A DNA stretch of 64,000 nucleotides from contig CAVOXI010000001.1 in assembly GCA_963700395.1 (NCBI GenBank), positions 434,001 to 498,000 of the forward strand. Reading direction: 5' to 3'. Shown here piece by piece: positions 26,230 to 35,203 of this stretch. The notes beneath the pieces are model-generated. The model was not told the origin of the DNA. It ran no database searches and saw nothing but the letters and a program-made list of their open reading frames with translations. The first letter of the stretch is position 1, and every line of letters begins with the position of its first letter. Both the position numbers and the translations under genes were made by a program. This stretch comes from Prado023 sp963700395 (GTDB lineage: Bacteria > Actinomycetota > Actinomycetes > S36-B12 > CAIYMF01).

Positions 26230-27861
26230 ATGACCATCGGGCAATGGATCGCGGCACTGATGCCCGTGCTCTCCGTGGCGATCCTGCTCGTGGTCCTGCG
26301 CATGCCGGCCTCCCGAGCCATGCCCATCGCGCTGGTGATCACGATCCTGCTCGCGATGCTCGCGTGGGGCGTTCCCGCCCTGCAGATATCGGCATCGGTG
26401 ATCGAGGGGTTGATCATCGCGGGCTCGGTGGTCCTGATCGTGGCGGGGGCGCTGGCCTTCCTCGGGGTGATGCGCGCCAGCGGGGGCCTGGCGCTGATCC
26501 GCCTCGACGTCCTGCGCGTGACCCCGGACAGCCGGATCCAGATGCTCTTCGTCGGGTGGCTGTTGGTGTGCTTCATCGAGGGTGCCGCAGGGTTCGGCAC
26601 GCCGGCGACGGTCGCCGCGCCCCTGCTGATCGCGCTGGGCTTCCCCGCGATGGCGGCGGTGTGCCTGGCCCTGGTGGCCGACGTGTCGGCCGTGACCTTC
26701 GGAGCCGTCGGCACGCCCATCATCGTCGGGCTCACCCAGGGCACCGGCCGGGAGTGGACCAACCCGGTCGATGCCCAGGCGATGACCGACGTGGCGATCC
26801 AGACGGCGGCCATCGACGTGGTCGCGGGGATGACCATCCCGCTGCTGATGCTGTGGTTCCTGACCAACGTGTTCGCCACGGAGAAGGGACGCCGGCCGTT
26901 CGTCGAGATGATCCCGCTGACAGTGGTGGCCGCCCTGAGCTTCTCGGTCCCGGCGTACCTGTGGACCCGCTTCCTCGGGGTCGAGTTCGGCGGGATCCTG
27001 GGTGCGGCGACCGGGATGGCGATCCTGTTCACGGTGGTCAAGCTGGGCGTCCTCGTGCCGAAGTCGCCGTGGTCGGTCACGGCCGGCTACATCGATCCGG
27101 CCGAGCTCGAGGCGATGGTCGAGCAGACCGCTGCGGAGGCCGAGGCCGCGCACCTGTCGACCGCGCGGGTATGGGCGCCCTACGTCCTGCTCACCGTCCT
27201 GCTGCTGGTCACCAGGGTGGTCGAGGTGGTCACGGCGACCCTCAACTCGTGGACGCTGAGCTGGGAGAACATCCTCGGGACGGACATCTCGGCAGGGTTC
27301 GAGCCCCTGTACTCCCCCGGCGCGATCTTCCTGATCGTCGCGGCGTTCACCGCGTGGCTGCACCACCTGACCGGTCCCAAGCTGCGCGAGGCGGCACGCA
27401 GCACCCAGAAGGCCGTCATCGGATCCGCCCTGGTGCTGGTCGCCGCGGTGCCGATCGTCCGGGTCTTCCTCAACTCCGGGGTCAACTCGTCCGGACTGCA
27501 GTCCATGCCCCTGGAGCTGGCTGGCGCAGCTGCGGCCAGCATCGGTGCGGGCTGGCCCCTGGCTGCCCCGTGGGTCGGCGCCCTGGGCTCCTTCGTGTCG
27601 GGGAGCGCGACCTTCAGCCACCTCATGTTCGGCGCGCTGCAGGAGTCCGTGGCCGACACGGTGGGCGTGAGCCCAGGGGTGGTCCTCGCGGAACAGGTCG
27701 GAGGGGCCAACGCCGGCAACATGGTGTGCGTGACCAACGTGGTGACGGTCGCAGCAGTGGGTGGCATGCTCGGTGCGGAGGGGGCGATCATCCGGGTCAC
27801 GGTGATCCCGATGGCCGTGTACACGGCGATCTTCGCAGCGATCGGCATGTTCCTCGCCTGA
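26230..27861 (+). CDS. lctP: L-lactate permease family transporter
   Basis: A 543-residue polytopic protein of the LctP/GlcA family with about twelve membrane segments. Its family core includes FIEGAAGFGTPATVAAPLL, a VSAVTFGAVGTPIIVGL repeat, a GSATFSHLMFGAL motif and a late GGANAGNMVCVTNVV segment. Members carry lactate or glycolate with protons. The ATG at 26230 follows GGAGG by about 5 nt. It is monocistronic by spacing. An L-lactate dehydrogenase is encoded about 5 kb downstream on the same strand, which supports lactate exchange in this host. Confidence 0.92.
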   Translation: MTIGQWIAALMPVLSVAILLVVLRMPASRAMPIALVITILLAMLAWGVPALQISASVIEGLIIAGSVVLIVAGALAFLGVMRASGGLALIRLDVLRVTPDSRIQMLFVGWLLVCFIEGAAGFGTPATVAAPLLIALGFPAMAAVCLALVADVSAVTFGAVGTPIIVGLTQGTGREWTNPVDAQAMTDVAIQTAAIDVVAGMTIPLLMLWFLTNVFATEKGRRPFVEMIPLTVVAALSFSVPAYLWTRFLGVEFGGILGAATGMAILFTVVKLGVLVPKSPWSVTAGYIDPAELEAMVEQTAAEAEAAHLSTARVWAPYVLLTVLLLVTRVVEVVTATLNSWTLSWENILGTDISAGFEPLYSPGAIFLIVAAFTAWLHHLTGPKLREAARSTQKAVIGSALVLVAAVPIVRVFLNSGVNSSGLQSMPLELAGAAAASIGAGWPLAAPWVGALGSFVSGSATFSHLMFGALQESVADTVGVSPGVVLAEQVGGANAGNMVCVTNVVTVAAVGGMLGAEGAIIRVTVIPMAVYTAIFAAIGMFLA

Positions 27862-27919
27862 GGGCGCGCCATCCCTCGCACGACACATCGGGGGCCGCCC
27901 AGGTGGGATGCTGGGGGCC

Positions 27920-28945
27920 ATGCGCGCCTGGCTGCTGGACCACCCCGGTCCCCCTGGATCCCTGCGGCTCGCGGACCTCCCCAGCCCGTGGCGCTCCCCC
28001 GCGTCACAGCGCCGTGAGGTCGAGGTGCTGGTCCACGTGGAGGCCGTGGGCCTGAACCCGGTGGATTTCAAGAGCGCCGCCGTGGGCGATCCGGCATGGC
28101 GCTACCCGCATGTCCTCGGCCTGGATGTCGCGGGGCGGGTGGTGGCCGTCCACGCCGAGCCCGCCGCGCGCCGGGAGACCGGGTGGATGCTCCCCCGGCC
28201 AGGCACCCGTGTCGTCTTCCACCAGGACCTTCGCGAGCCGGGGGGCTTCGCCGAGTACGTGGCGGTCCCTCCGGAGGCACTGGCGGTCATCCCCCCGGAG
28301 CTGGACCCCATCGCCGCGGCCAGCCTGCCGACCCCGGGGCTGACCGCGCTGGACGCTGTGGAGCGCCGCCTGCGGCAGGTCTCCGGGCAGACCGTCCTGG
28401 TCCACGGGGCCTCGGGGGGCGTCGGTTCGTTCGCCGTTCAGCTGGCCAAGCTCTTCGGCGCGAAGGTGATCGCCACGGCGCGGCCTGAGAACGAGGAGGT
28501 GGTCCGGGCGCTGGGCGCGCTGCACGTGGTGGACTACCGGGCCCCGGACTTCGCCGAGCAGGTGCGCCGGATCGCACCAGGAGGGGTGGACGCGATCATC
28601 GACACCGTGTCTGCCCGGTCAGCCACCCAGGGACTGCAGATGCTGCGGCACGCGGGTCACCTGGTCGCGATCGCGGGGCGCCCGGACCTCAGCACGATCC
28701 CGGAGTTCGGCCTGGCCCCCACGGTGTCGGAGGTCGCGCTGGGGGCTGCCTACACGCACGGTGGGTTCGAGGGGCGGCGGTGGCTCACCTGGGGGCTGGA
28801 GCGGCTGATGCTCCTGATAGTCGAGGGCCATCTGCACCCCCCGGACATCGAGGTGATCAGCTTCGACGAGATCCCGCACGGCCTTGAGCGGCTGGCTGAC
28901 CGGTCGGTCGACGGGAAGCTGGTCGCGAACCTCCGCTGGGGCTGA
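27920..28945 (+). CDS. MDR-family zinc-independent alcohol dehydrogenase/quinone oxidoreductase
   Basis: A roughly 341-residue medium-chain reductase. It has an N-terminal GroES-like domain (VEAVGLNPVDFKSAAVG, HVLGLDVAGRV) and an NAD(P)-binding domain with VLVHGASGGVGSFAVQLAKL. There is no Cys/His structural-zinc lobe, so it belongs to the quinone-oxidoreductase-like branch. The start is ambiguous: the in-frame ATGs at 27908 and 27920 are four codons apart, and the second gives the usual MRAWLLD opening. The likely reaction is NADPH-dependent reduction of quinones or enones. It follows lctP by 58 bp. Confidence 0.85.
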   Translation: MRAWLLDHPGPPGSLRLADLPSPWRSPASQRREVEVLVHVEAVGLNPVDFKSAAVGDPAWRYPHVLGLDVAGRVVAVHAEPAARRETGWMLPRPGTRVVFHQDLREPGGFAEYVAVPPEALAVIPPELDPIAAASLPTPGLTALDAVERRLRQVSGQTVLVHGASGGVGSFAVQLAKLFGAKVIATARPENEEVVRALGALHVVDYRAPDFAEQVRRIAPGGVDAIIDTVSARSATQGLQMLRHAGHLVAIAGRPDLSTIPEFGLAPTVSEVALGAAYTHGGFEGRRWLTWGLERLMLLIVEGHLHPPDIEVISFDEIPHGLERLADRSVDGKLVANLRWG

Positions 28946-28982
28946 CCGGCACTCGCACCTGGGGAGCGGGCGCCACCTGGGG

Positions 28983-29393
28983 TCAGGGGCGGCCGCTGAC
29001 GCAGAGCTGACCGGGCGGGCAGTACTGGGGGAAGGCCACCTGGGGGACGTAGGCCATCAGGACGATGATCACCAGCGAGGCGATCGAACCGATCCATGCC
29101 CCGCGGTACAGGTTCAGGCTGCGTGCCCGGATGCGGTCGGCGAACCGGCGCAACAGCCATGCGATCAGCGCCATGCCGACAGCCAACCCGATGGCGAGGC
29201 CGACCTTGGCGCCCGTCGTCCCCCCGACGCTGCGACCGGCGGCCAGGCCCATCGCCCCGACACTCCCCAGGACGATGGTCGCGGCGATGAGGCAGACCCC
29301 GGTGAACACCGACGTCATCAGGGTGTCCGCCGCCATCTGGTCGGGGTCCGGCTCCGGGACGTGCTCCACTCGACCTGTGGTCGGCTTGGCCAT
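28983..29393 (-). CDS. Small multi-pass membrane protein of unknown function
   Basis: A 136-residue protein from ATG 29393, with AGGAGG 5 nt upstream. It has an acidic N-terminus (VEHVPEPDPDQMAADTL), three hydrophobic segments (FTGVCLIAATIVLGSVGAMGL; VGLAIGLAVGMALIAWLL; GSIASLVIIVLMAYV) and a short Cys-containing tail (YCPPGQLCVSGRP). The two tail cysteines could form a disulphide outside the membrane. I do not recognise the family. It is divergent from the cNMP-binding gene. Confidence 0.65.
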   Translation of the reverse strand: MAKPTTGRVEHVPEPDPDQMAADTLMTSVFTGVCLIAATIVLGSVGAMGLAAGRSVGGTTGAKVGLAIGLAVGMALIAWLLRRFADRIRARSLNLYRGAWIGSIASLVIIVLMAYVPQVAFPQYCPPGQLCVSGRP

Positions 29394-29557
29394 GGCACCT
29401 CCTGCGGCGGGACTGGTCAAGACTCTCACATCACCCGGGGTCCATGGCTGCGCACTTCGCCCGCGCGGCCTGTGCATCTCCGGATGAGCATGGTGCCGAC
29501 GCCACTGGCATGATGTGCCGCTCCGGCGTACGACGCCGACCGAACCTGGAGGACGCA

Positions 29558-30010
29558 ATGCAGACCGACCAGATCGTGAGCGTCCTGGGCTCCGTGGACC
29601 TGTTCACCGGGCTGCGCCCGCCCGTCCTGCGGCGCCTCGCGGATGGGGGCCGGGTCACCGAGTACCCCCCGGGCGCCGAGATCATCCATGCCGGCCAACC
29701 TGTCTCGGGCTTCCGCGCGTTCTCACCCCAGGGGGTGGAGATGCACGTGATCCTGACCGGGACGGCCAGCGCGCGGGTGAACGGCACGGTCGTCGCAACG
29801 CTCGGCGCCCACGACTACTTCGGAGAGCTCGCGCTGGTCGACGGCAAGCCGCGCTCGGCCGACGTGCTGGCCGGGGACGCGGGGCTGGTGACGTTCGCGC
29901 TGCCCAAGTGGGAGTTCGACTCAGTGGTCAAGGACCATCCCGAGGTGCTGCTCCCCATGCTGCGCGTCGTGGTGGCCCGGCTTCGACGCGCTGAGGCCGC
30001 CGGCCGCTGA
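29558..30010 (+). CDS. Cyclic-nucleotide-binding-domain protein without DNA-binding domain
   Basis: A 150-residue protein that is essentially one cNMP-binding beta barrel. It contains VDLFTGLRPPVLRRLADG, YPPGAEIIHAGQP, VEMHVILTGTASARVNG and the phosphate-binding-cassette-like FGELALVDGKPRSADVLAG. In the last, the Arg and Ser contact the cyclic phosphate in CRP. There is no C-terminal helix-turn-helix, so it is not a Crp/Fnr regulator by itself. It may act through a partner or as a nucleotide sensor. The ATG at 29558 follows GGAGG by 5 nt. Confidence 0.82.
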   Translation: MQTDQIVSVLGSVDLFTGLRPPVLRRLADGGRVTEYPPGAEIIHAGQPVSGFRAFSPQGVEMHVILTGTASARVNGTVVATLGAHDYFGELALVDGKPRSADVLAGDAGLVTFALPKWEFDSVVKDHPEVLLPMLRVVVARLRRAEAAGR

Positions 30011-30029
30011 GCCCGACGCCGGCTGAGTC

Positions 30030-30158
30030 TCAGACCCGGACGAGCTTGCGCTTCTTCACGGTGTAGCCGGCGGGCAGGGTGCCGTCCTTGAGCATGCGGA
30101 TCGGGCATCGTGTGCACCGGGGCTTGTCCAGGCAGCACTTCTTCTTCGGCTTGGCCAC
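30030..30158 (-). CDS. 42-residue Cys-rich basic protein
   Basis: A short frame from GTG 30158 to a TGA at 30030. The product reads MAKPKKKCCLDKPRCTRCPI and continues to KKRKLVRV. It is very basic, with four cysteines (8, 9, 15, 18) spaced CC-x5-C-x2-C, which could bind a metal. I recall small actinobacterial proteins with a similar KKCC...PRCxRCP pattern, so I think this is real, although it lacks a strong Shine-Dalgarno. It converges with the cNMP-binding gene, with 19 bp between stops. It lies 63 bp upstream of the ATP-grasp stop on the same strand. The function is unknown. Confidence 0.6.
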   Translation of the reverse strand: MAKPKKKCCLDKPRCTRCPIRMLKDGTLPAGYTVKKRKLVRV

Positions 30159-30221
30159 ACCATCAGCCTACCGCAGTCAGTAAGGGTCGCCTAACTCGCT
30201 GACCCGGAGGTCAGCTCCGAG

Positions 30222-31442
30222 TCAGTCGGCCCAGACCTGGACGGTGCGTCCCACGTCGGTCAGCACGTCCTTGAGCGTGTCGAAGTCCTCATGGCGCAGG
30301 CGCATCCAGGCGTTGGCGTGGAACCCGGCCTCGACCGACTGCGTGGGGGTGCCCGGCGACGGGAAGTGCGCGGTCGTGATGAGGTGGCCGTACCTGTGGT
30401 GCACCTCCTCGAGGCCCGAGTACCCGCTGATCACCCCGTCGCGGTTGGGCCGCAGCGCGATCAGCCCGCACGAGTACCGGTAGCTCGGGGAGTGCTTGGG
30501 CTGGCCGTACATGAGCGCGTGGGCCCATTCGTGGTGCAGGTCCATCTCGTTGGCCTCGTTGTACATGTCCCACTGCCCCACGCCGGGTGGCCTGGCGCCG
30601 ATCTCGGAGAACTTCAGCCCCTTCGGTCCGAAGAACCACTCCATGTGGGTGGCCGAGGTGTCCAGGCCCAGGACCGAGATGACCCGCCTGCCCATCTCGC
30701 GCACCTCCTCGTACTCTGCCTCGAGCACGCGGTTCGTGGCGATGATCTGCGGTGAGATCCAGCGCGTGCGCATGGCTTCGAGGACGTTGGGGAAGTAGTG
30801 CGATGCGAACTCATGGCTGACGTGGCCGCCGATGGTGATCGTGTCCAGGAACCCCTCGTGACCCTCGACGAACTCCTCGAGCGCGACCGAGGTGCCGGCA
30901 TCCACACCGGATGCGGCGCACGCCGCCGCCAGCTGCTCGTCGGAGTCCACGCGGTGGGTGCCGGCGGCCCCGGCGCCATCCCGGGGCTTGAGGATCAGCG
31001 GGTATCCCACCGATCTCGCGAAGTCCAGCGCATCCGCTGTCGTCTCCACGGCGGCCGAGGCCGCGGTCGGGATGCCCGCCTCGCGCAGGACCTGCTTCAT
31101 CGTGGGCTTGTCCCGGCACAGGTACGCGGCCCGGGCCGAGGTCCCGGGGATCCCGCACCGCTCGCGGACCCGGGCGACCGGCATCACGTGCGACTCGATC
31201 GAGCACTCCAGTCGATCCACCCAGGTGTGGCGCTGCGCCTGGCGCACGGCCCACTCGAGAGCAGCCTCGTCGGTGACCGAGTCGACGCGGTAGTGCCAGT
31301 CGATCCACGACTTCAGCTCCTCGTCGTAGTGGTCGAAGTCGTACTCGCTGATGACCATGACGTACGCCCCGACCGCCCGCAACGCTCGGACGAACCGGCG
31401 TTGGGTGTCGGGGAAGCGCGGCTCGACGAAGACGATGTTCAC
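30222..31442 (-). CDS. ATP-grasp domain protein
   Basis: From the GTG at 31442, the roughly 406-residue product begins NIVFVEPRFPDTQRRFVRAL, a pre-ATP-grasp Rossmann fold. It continues with the ATP-grasp region: CRDKPTMKQVLREAGIPTA, GYPLILKPRDGAGAAGTHRV, VALEEFVEGHEGFLDTITIG and MEWFFGPKGLKFSEIGARPPG, which supplies the Mg-binding Glu and Asn/Arg-type residues. Such enzymes join a carboxylate to an amine or thiol using ATP. Neither substrate is evident. The frame is open upstream into a BrkB-like protein, but I treat that join as an artefact (see the next gene). There is no good Shine-Dalgarno at this GTG. Confidence 0.8.
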   Translation of the reverse strand: MNIVFVEPRFPDTQRRFVRALRAVGAYVMVISEYDFDHYDEELKSWIDWHYRVDSVTDEAALEWAVRQAQRHTWVDRLECSIESHVMPVARVRERCGIPGTSARAAYLCRDKPTMKQVLREAGIPTAASAAVETTADALDFARSVGYPLILKPRDGAGAAGTHRVDSDEQLAAACAASGVDAGTSVALEEFVEGHEGFLDTITIGGHVSHEFASHYFPNVLEAMRTRWISPQIIATNRVLEAEYEEVREMGRRVISVLGLDTSATHMEWFFGPKGLKFSEIGARPPGVGQWDMYNEANEMDLHHEWAHALMYGQPKHSPSYRYSCGLIALRPNRDGVISGYSGLEEVHHRYGHLITTAHFPSPGTPTQSVEAGFHANAWMRLRHEDFDTLKDVLTDVGRTVQVWAD

Positions 31443-31482
31443 ACCCGAAGGATGCCCCGCCCGGGCCGGTGCGTCGCGCCGG

Positions 31483-32465
31483 TCAGCCGCCGTCCTCGCT
31501 GGATCGCTCGGGTGACGCCTCGGGGTCGGGGGCGGGTGCGGCTGCGGGGGCGGGGGCGGCGGGTCAAGGCCGGCGGGGCCGGGTCCGGCGGGGTCCGGAC
31601 GGACGAACCAGCCACGCCGGATCGCCAGCGCTCCGTTGAATGCTGCCCCGAGCATCAGCGCGAGCACGGTGACGTAGACCCAGTACATGATTGCGACCGG
31701 AGCGGCGATGGCCCCGTACACCGATCCGGCACGGAAGATCCAGGCGAAGTACCAGCGCAGCAGCCAGGAGAACGTGACCCACAGCGCCATGGCGATCAGG
31801 GCTCCGGGGACGTCGGAGGTCCACGCCGTGCGATGCGGGACGGCCCAGTGGTAGAGCGACACCACGAGCAGCAGGACGACCGCGATCTGGGCGACGGTCA
31901 GGAACACCGCGATGCGCGTGCCCTCGACGCCGGGGACGATCCGCGCAAGGAACGTGGGCCCGGCCAGGATCAGGGGGATGGCGACGATCAGGACCCCGAG
32001 TCCGGCGACGTAGACGCCCACGGAGAGGAGCTTGCTGCTGATGAAGGACCTGAGCCCCTCGCGCTGGTACACGATCGTCATGGCGTTGACGAGCGCGTCC
32101 ACGACCCGTGAGCCGGCCCAGATGGCGACCACGACGCCGATGATCCCCAAGGTCGTCTGCCCGCGACCGAACAGGCTGTCGAGAAGTGGCACCAGCAGGT
32201 CGTCGATGGCCTCGGGGGTCAGGACCTGGTCTGCGACATCCAGCACGCTGGAGCGGAACTGCTCGACGGCGTCGACGTCGAGCAGGCCCTGGAACCGGGA
32301 GAGCCCGGCGACCAGCCCCATGATCAGCCACGGAAGGGCGAACACCGCCCAGAACGAGGCCTCGGCAGCCAGGCCCGTGCTGCGGGTCTGGTACGCGATG
32401 ACCATGGCATCGCCCAGGGTGCTGCCCGCGAACCGTCGTCCCGCTGCCTGCATCCAGCCGGCCAC
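31483..32465 (-). CDS. YihY/BrkB-family inner membrane protein, paralogue 2 (probable frameshift)
   Basis: Starting at GTG 32465 (GGAGG 6 nt upstream), the product shows the YihY/BrkB layout: AAEASFWAVFALPWLIMGLV, GVVVAIWAGSRVVDALVNAM, six or so membrane segments and YWVYVTVLALMLGAAFNGAL. In the given phase the frame runs on through a Pro-rich stretch into the ATP-grasp gene. Allowing one missing base near 31550, the tail instead reads AAPAPAAAPAPDPEASPERS and stops at 31483. This acidic Ala/Pro tail is far more natural than PPPPPPQPHPPPTPRR. I therefore call two genes. A true fusion cannot be excluded without read support. Confidence 0.72.
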
Positions 32466-32587
32466 GCCCCACCTCCGCCCAACGTCCACGGAGGAATCTA
32501 GTCCCGTCCGCCGTCGCCGGGAGCGCGCCTCTGGCGGCACAACTCCTCCGGACGGGGAGAATGGGGCCATACCGACCAGGAGGCTCC

Positions 32588-33553
32588 ATGGGTGTCAACG
32601 ACGTCAAGCGCGGCAAGATCGGGATCATCGGCAGCGGGTTCGTGGGTTCAGCCGCGGCCTACGCCATGGTGATGAGCAACGTGGGGCGCGAGCTGGTCCT
32701 CGTCGACCTCAACCGGGCGCGCGCCGATGCGGAGGCGAACGACATCTATCACGCGGTCCCGTTCGCGAACCCCATCGAGATCTACGCCGGTGACTACGCC
32801 GACCTGGCCCAGTGCTCGACCGTGGTGATCACCGCCGGGGCCAACCAGAAGCCCGGCGAGTCCCGGTTGGAGCTGCTCGAGCGCAACGCGGCGGTGTTCG
32901 AGGCGATCGTGCCCAGGGTGCTCGAGAACGCCCCCGAGGCCAGGCTCGTCGTGGCCACGAACCCCGTCGACGTGACCACGCACATGGCCGCCCGGATCGC
33001 CGGGCGCCACGGGGTGCCCACGCGCCGCGTGGTCGGCTCGGGGACGACCCTGGACACCGCCCGCTTCCGCGCCCTGCTCTCCCGGCACATCGGAGTGGAC
33101 GCCCGGCACATCCACGGGTACGTGCTCGGGGAGCACGGTGACTCCGAGGTGCTCGCCTGGAGCCAGGTGACGATCGGGGGCATGGGCCTTGCGGAGTTCT
33201 GTGAGCGCAAGGGTCTGCGGATCACCGAGGAGGATCGCGCCCACATCGACGAGAACGTGCGCCGCGCCGCGTACAAGATCATCGAGGGCAAGGGGGCGAC
33301 GTACTACGGCATCGGGGCCGCCCTGGCCAGGATCGTCAACGTCATCATCCGCGACCAGCGGGCGATCATGACCACCTGCGGGGTGACGGACGAGGTCGCG
33401 GGGGTGTCCGACGTCACGGTCGCGATGCCGCGGCTGGTGGGTGGGGGCGGGAACCTCGACGTCTTCCCGCAGCCGCTGGCCCACAGCGAGCAGCGCGCCC
33501 TGGCCCGCAGCGCCGGGATCGTGAAGGAGTACATCACCTCCCTGGGCATCTGA
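32588..33553 (+). CDS. ldh: L-lactate dehydrogenase
   Basis: A 321-residue LDH/MDH-fold enzyme. NAD-binding is by GIIGSGFVGSAAAYAM, with an Asp at the end of strand two (VLVDLNRAR). The active-site loop ANQKPGESRLELLERN places Gln before the KPGESR motif, as in lactate rather than malate dehydrogenases. The catalytic H183 lies in GEHGDSE. The C-terminal VSDVTVAMPRLVGGGG matches LDH. It interconverts pyruvate and L-lactate with NADH. It lies divergent from the BrkB gene, and its ATG at 32588 follows AGGAGG. The lactate permease at 26230 is a functional neighbour. Confidence 0.93.
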   Translation: MGVNDVKRGKIGIIGSGFVGSAAAYAMVMSNVGRELVLVDLNRARADAEANDIYHAVPFANPIEIYAGDYADLAQCSTVVITAGANQKPGESRLELLERNAAVFEAIVPRVLENAPEARLVVATNPVDVTTHMAARIAGRHGVPTRRVVGSGTTLDTARFRALLSRHIGVDARHIHGYVLGEHGDSEVLAWSQVTIGGMGLAEFCERKGLRITEEDRAHIDENVRRAAYKIIEGKGATYYGIGAALARIVNVIIRDQRAIMTTCGVTDEVAGVSDVTVAMPRLVGGGGNLDVFPQPLAHSEQRALARSAGIVKEYITSLGI

Positions 33554-33619
33554 CCGGACCCCGGACACGCCCTGACCCGGCAGCCGGTTCGTGGTGCCCC
33601 TCGAAGTAGGTTTGGGCCC

Positions 33620-34603
33620 GTGACCCATGAGTGCGACGTCCTGATCATCGGTGCGGGCCCGGCCGGGCTCTATGCGGCCTACTACGCGGGTTTCCGCGGT
33701 TGGTCGGTGGTGGTGATGGACGCCCTGCCCGAGGCGGGCGGGCAGATCACGGCCATGTACCCGGAGAAGGACATCTTCGATGTCGCCGGGTACACCTCGG
33801 TCAAGGGGCGCGTCCTGGTCGAGAACCTCGTGGCCTCGGCAGCTCCGTTCTCCCCCACGTATGTCCTGGGCGAGCAGGCTGCGGGGCTCGACGCCCCCCT
33901 GGAGGGCCCGGTGACCGTCACGGGCTCCGCCGGCACCGTGATCTCGGCCAAGGCGGTCATCATCACCGGCGGGATCGGCGCGTTCACCCCGCGTGCACTT
34001 CCGGCCGATGACGGGTGGGAGGGTCGCGGCCTGGTCTACTTCGTGCCCCAGCTGGCCGACCATGCCGACAAGGACATCGTGATCGTCGGCGGCGGTGACT
34101 CCGCCTTCGACTGGGCCTACGCGCTGCAACCGCTGGCCCGCAGCGTGAGCCTCGTGCACCGCCGGGAGCAGTTCCGCGCGCACGGGTCGATGATCGACAC
34201 CGTGCGCGACATGGGGGTGGCGCTGTTCACGTCGTGCGAGGTCAGCGCCATCCGCGGCGGGGACCGGATCTCGCAGGTGGAGGTCACGCACAAGGTGACC
34301 GGTGAGGTGACCCTGCTGCCGGCCCAGACCGTCGTGGCGGCGCTGGGTTTCGTGGCCAACATCGGCCCCATCGCGACCTGGGGCGTCGAACTGCTCAAGC
34401 GGCACATCGTCGTCGACACCGCGATGCGCACGAGCCTCCCGCACGTGTTCGCCGCAGGCGACATCGTCACCTACCCGGGCAAGGTGCCGCTCATCTCCGT
34501 CGGCTTCGGCGAGGCGGCACTGGCCGTCAACAACGCAGCACCCATCGTCGATCCGGGGATGGGGATCTTCCCCGGGCACTCGTCGGGTGGGAGCGAGCAG
34601 TGA
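33620..34603 (+). CDS. Thioredoxin-reductase-like ferredoxin-NADP+ reductase
   Basis: A 327-residue flavoprotein. The FAD motif is VLIIGAGPAGLYAAYYAG, followed by EAGGQITAMYPEKDIFDVAGY. The NADPH motif is IVIVGGGDSAFDWAYAL, with a HRREQFRAHG Arg cluster, and the late FAD motif is HVFAAGDIV. The CxxC redox centre of thioredoxin reductase is missing, so this is the type-2 ferredoxin/flavodoxin-NADP+ reductase branch (YumC-like). It starts at a GTG. The last codons overlap the beta-carbonic anhydrase start by 4 bp (GTGA), indicating translational coupling. Confidence 0.9.
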   Translation: MTHECDVLIIGAGPAGLYAAYYAGFRGWSVVVMDALPEAGGQITAMYPEKDIFDVAGYTSVKGRVLVENLVASAAPFSPTYVLGEQAAGLDAPLEGPVTVTGSAGTVISAKAVIITGGIGAFTPRALPADDGWEGRGLVYFVPQLADHADKDIVIVGGGDSAFDWAYALQPLARSVSLVHRREQFRAHGSMIDTVRDMGVALFTSCEVSAIRGGDRISQVEVTHKVTGEVTLLPAQTVVAALGFVANIGPIATWGVELLKRHIVVDTAMRTSLPHVFAAGDIVTYPGKVPLISVGFGEAALAVNNAAPIVDPGMGIFPGHSSGGSEQ

Positions 34604-35154
34604 GCACCCCCGATCCCGGCCGGGCGCACCCGGAGTCGCGGCGTGCAGGGTTCCCCGCGGAGGCCTTCGCCGACGTCATGGCCGCCAATGCGCAGTACTC
34701 CGCCACCTTCCGGGGCCTGGGCCTGAGCGGGCGCGCTGCGAAGGGACTGGCGGTCATCACGTGCATGGACTCGCGGATCGATCCGCTGCGGATCGTGGGC
34801 ATGGCCCCCGGTGACGTGAAGATCCTGCGCAACGCCGGCGCGCGGGTCACCGACGACGTCCTGCGAACCCTCGTCCTGGCCACCTACCTCCTCGATGTGA
34901 CCCGCGTGCTCGTCCTGCCGCACACCCGCTGCAAGATGGTCGGGACCGCGGAGGAGGAGATCCACGCGATGATCGCCGACCAGTACGGCGTGGACACCTA
35001 CAGCATGGAGTTCCGCACCGTCGAGGACGAGGTCGCCGCGCTGAAGCGCGACCTGCAACGGATCCGCAGCTTCCCGCTGCTCCCCCGCGACCTCGTGGTG
35101 GGAGGCGCGGTCTACGACGTCGACACCGGGGCACTGCTGCCGGTGGACGCATAG
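34600..35154 (+). CDS. Beta-class carbonic anhydrase
   Basis: A 184-residue beta-carbonic anhydrase of the short, Rv1284-like type. The zinc ligands are visible as C55 in ITCMDSRID (with the Asp-Arg dyad D57/R59), H108 and C111 in PHTRCKM. KILRNAGARVTDD is also typical. It hydrates CO2 to bicarbonate in the cytosol. It is coupled to the ferredoxin-NADP+ reductase gene by a 4-bp overlap, a pairing whose logic is not obvious. Confidence 0.92.
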   Translation: MSTPDPGRAHPESRRAGFPAEAFADVMAANAQYSATFRGLGLSGRAAKGLAVITCMDSRIDPLRIVGMAPGDVKILRNAGARVTDDVLRTLVLATYLLDVTRVLVLPHTRCKMVGTAEEEIHAMIADQYGVDTYSMEFRTVEDEVAALKRDLQRIRSFPLLPRDLVVGGAVYDVDTGALLPVDA

Positions 35155-35203
35155 CCTGCACGTGCGGCTGGGTCTGCCGGATGGCCACCCGCCACGCTTG
35201 GGC

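Noticed and set aside
26194..28071. Two very long frames of over 600 codons covering the lctP region in other phases
   Set aside because: The composition is Arg/His/Gln/Asp-rich with no domains. The 543-residue permease frame explains the DNA.
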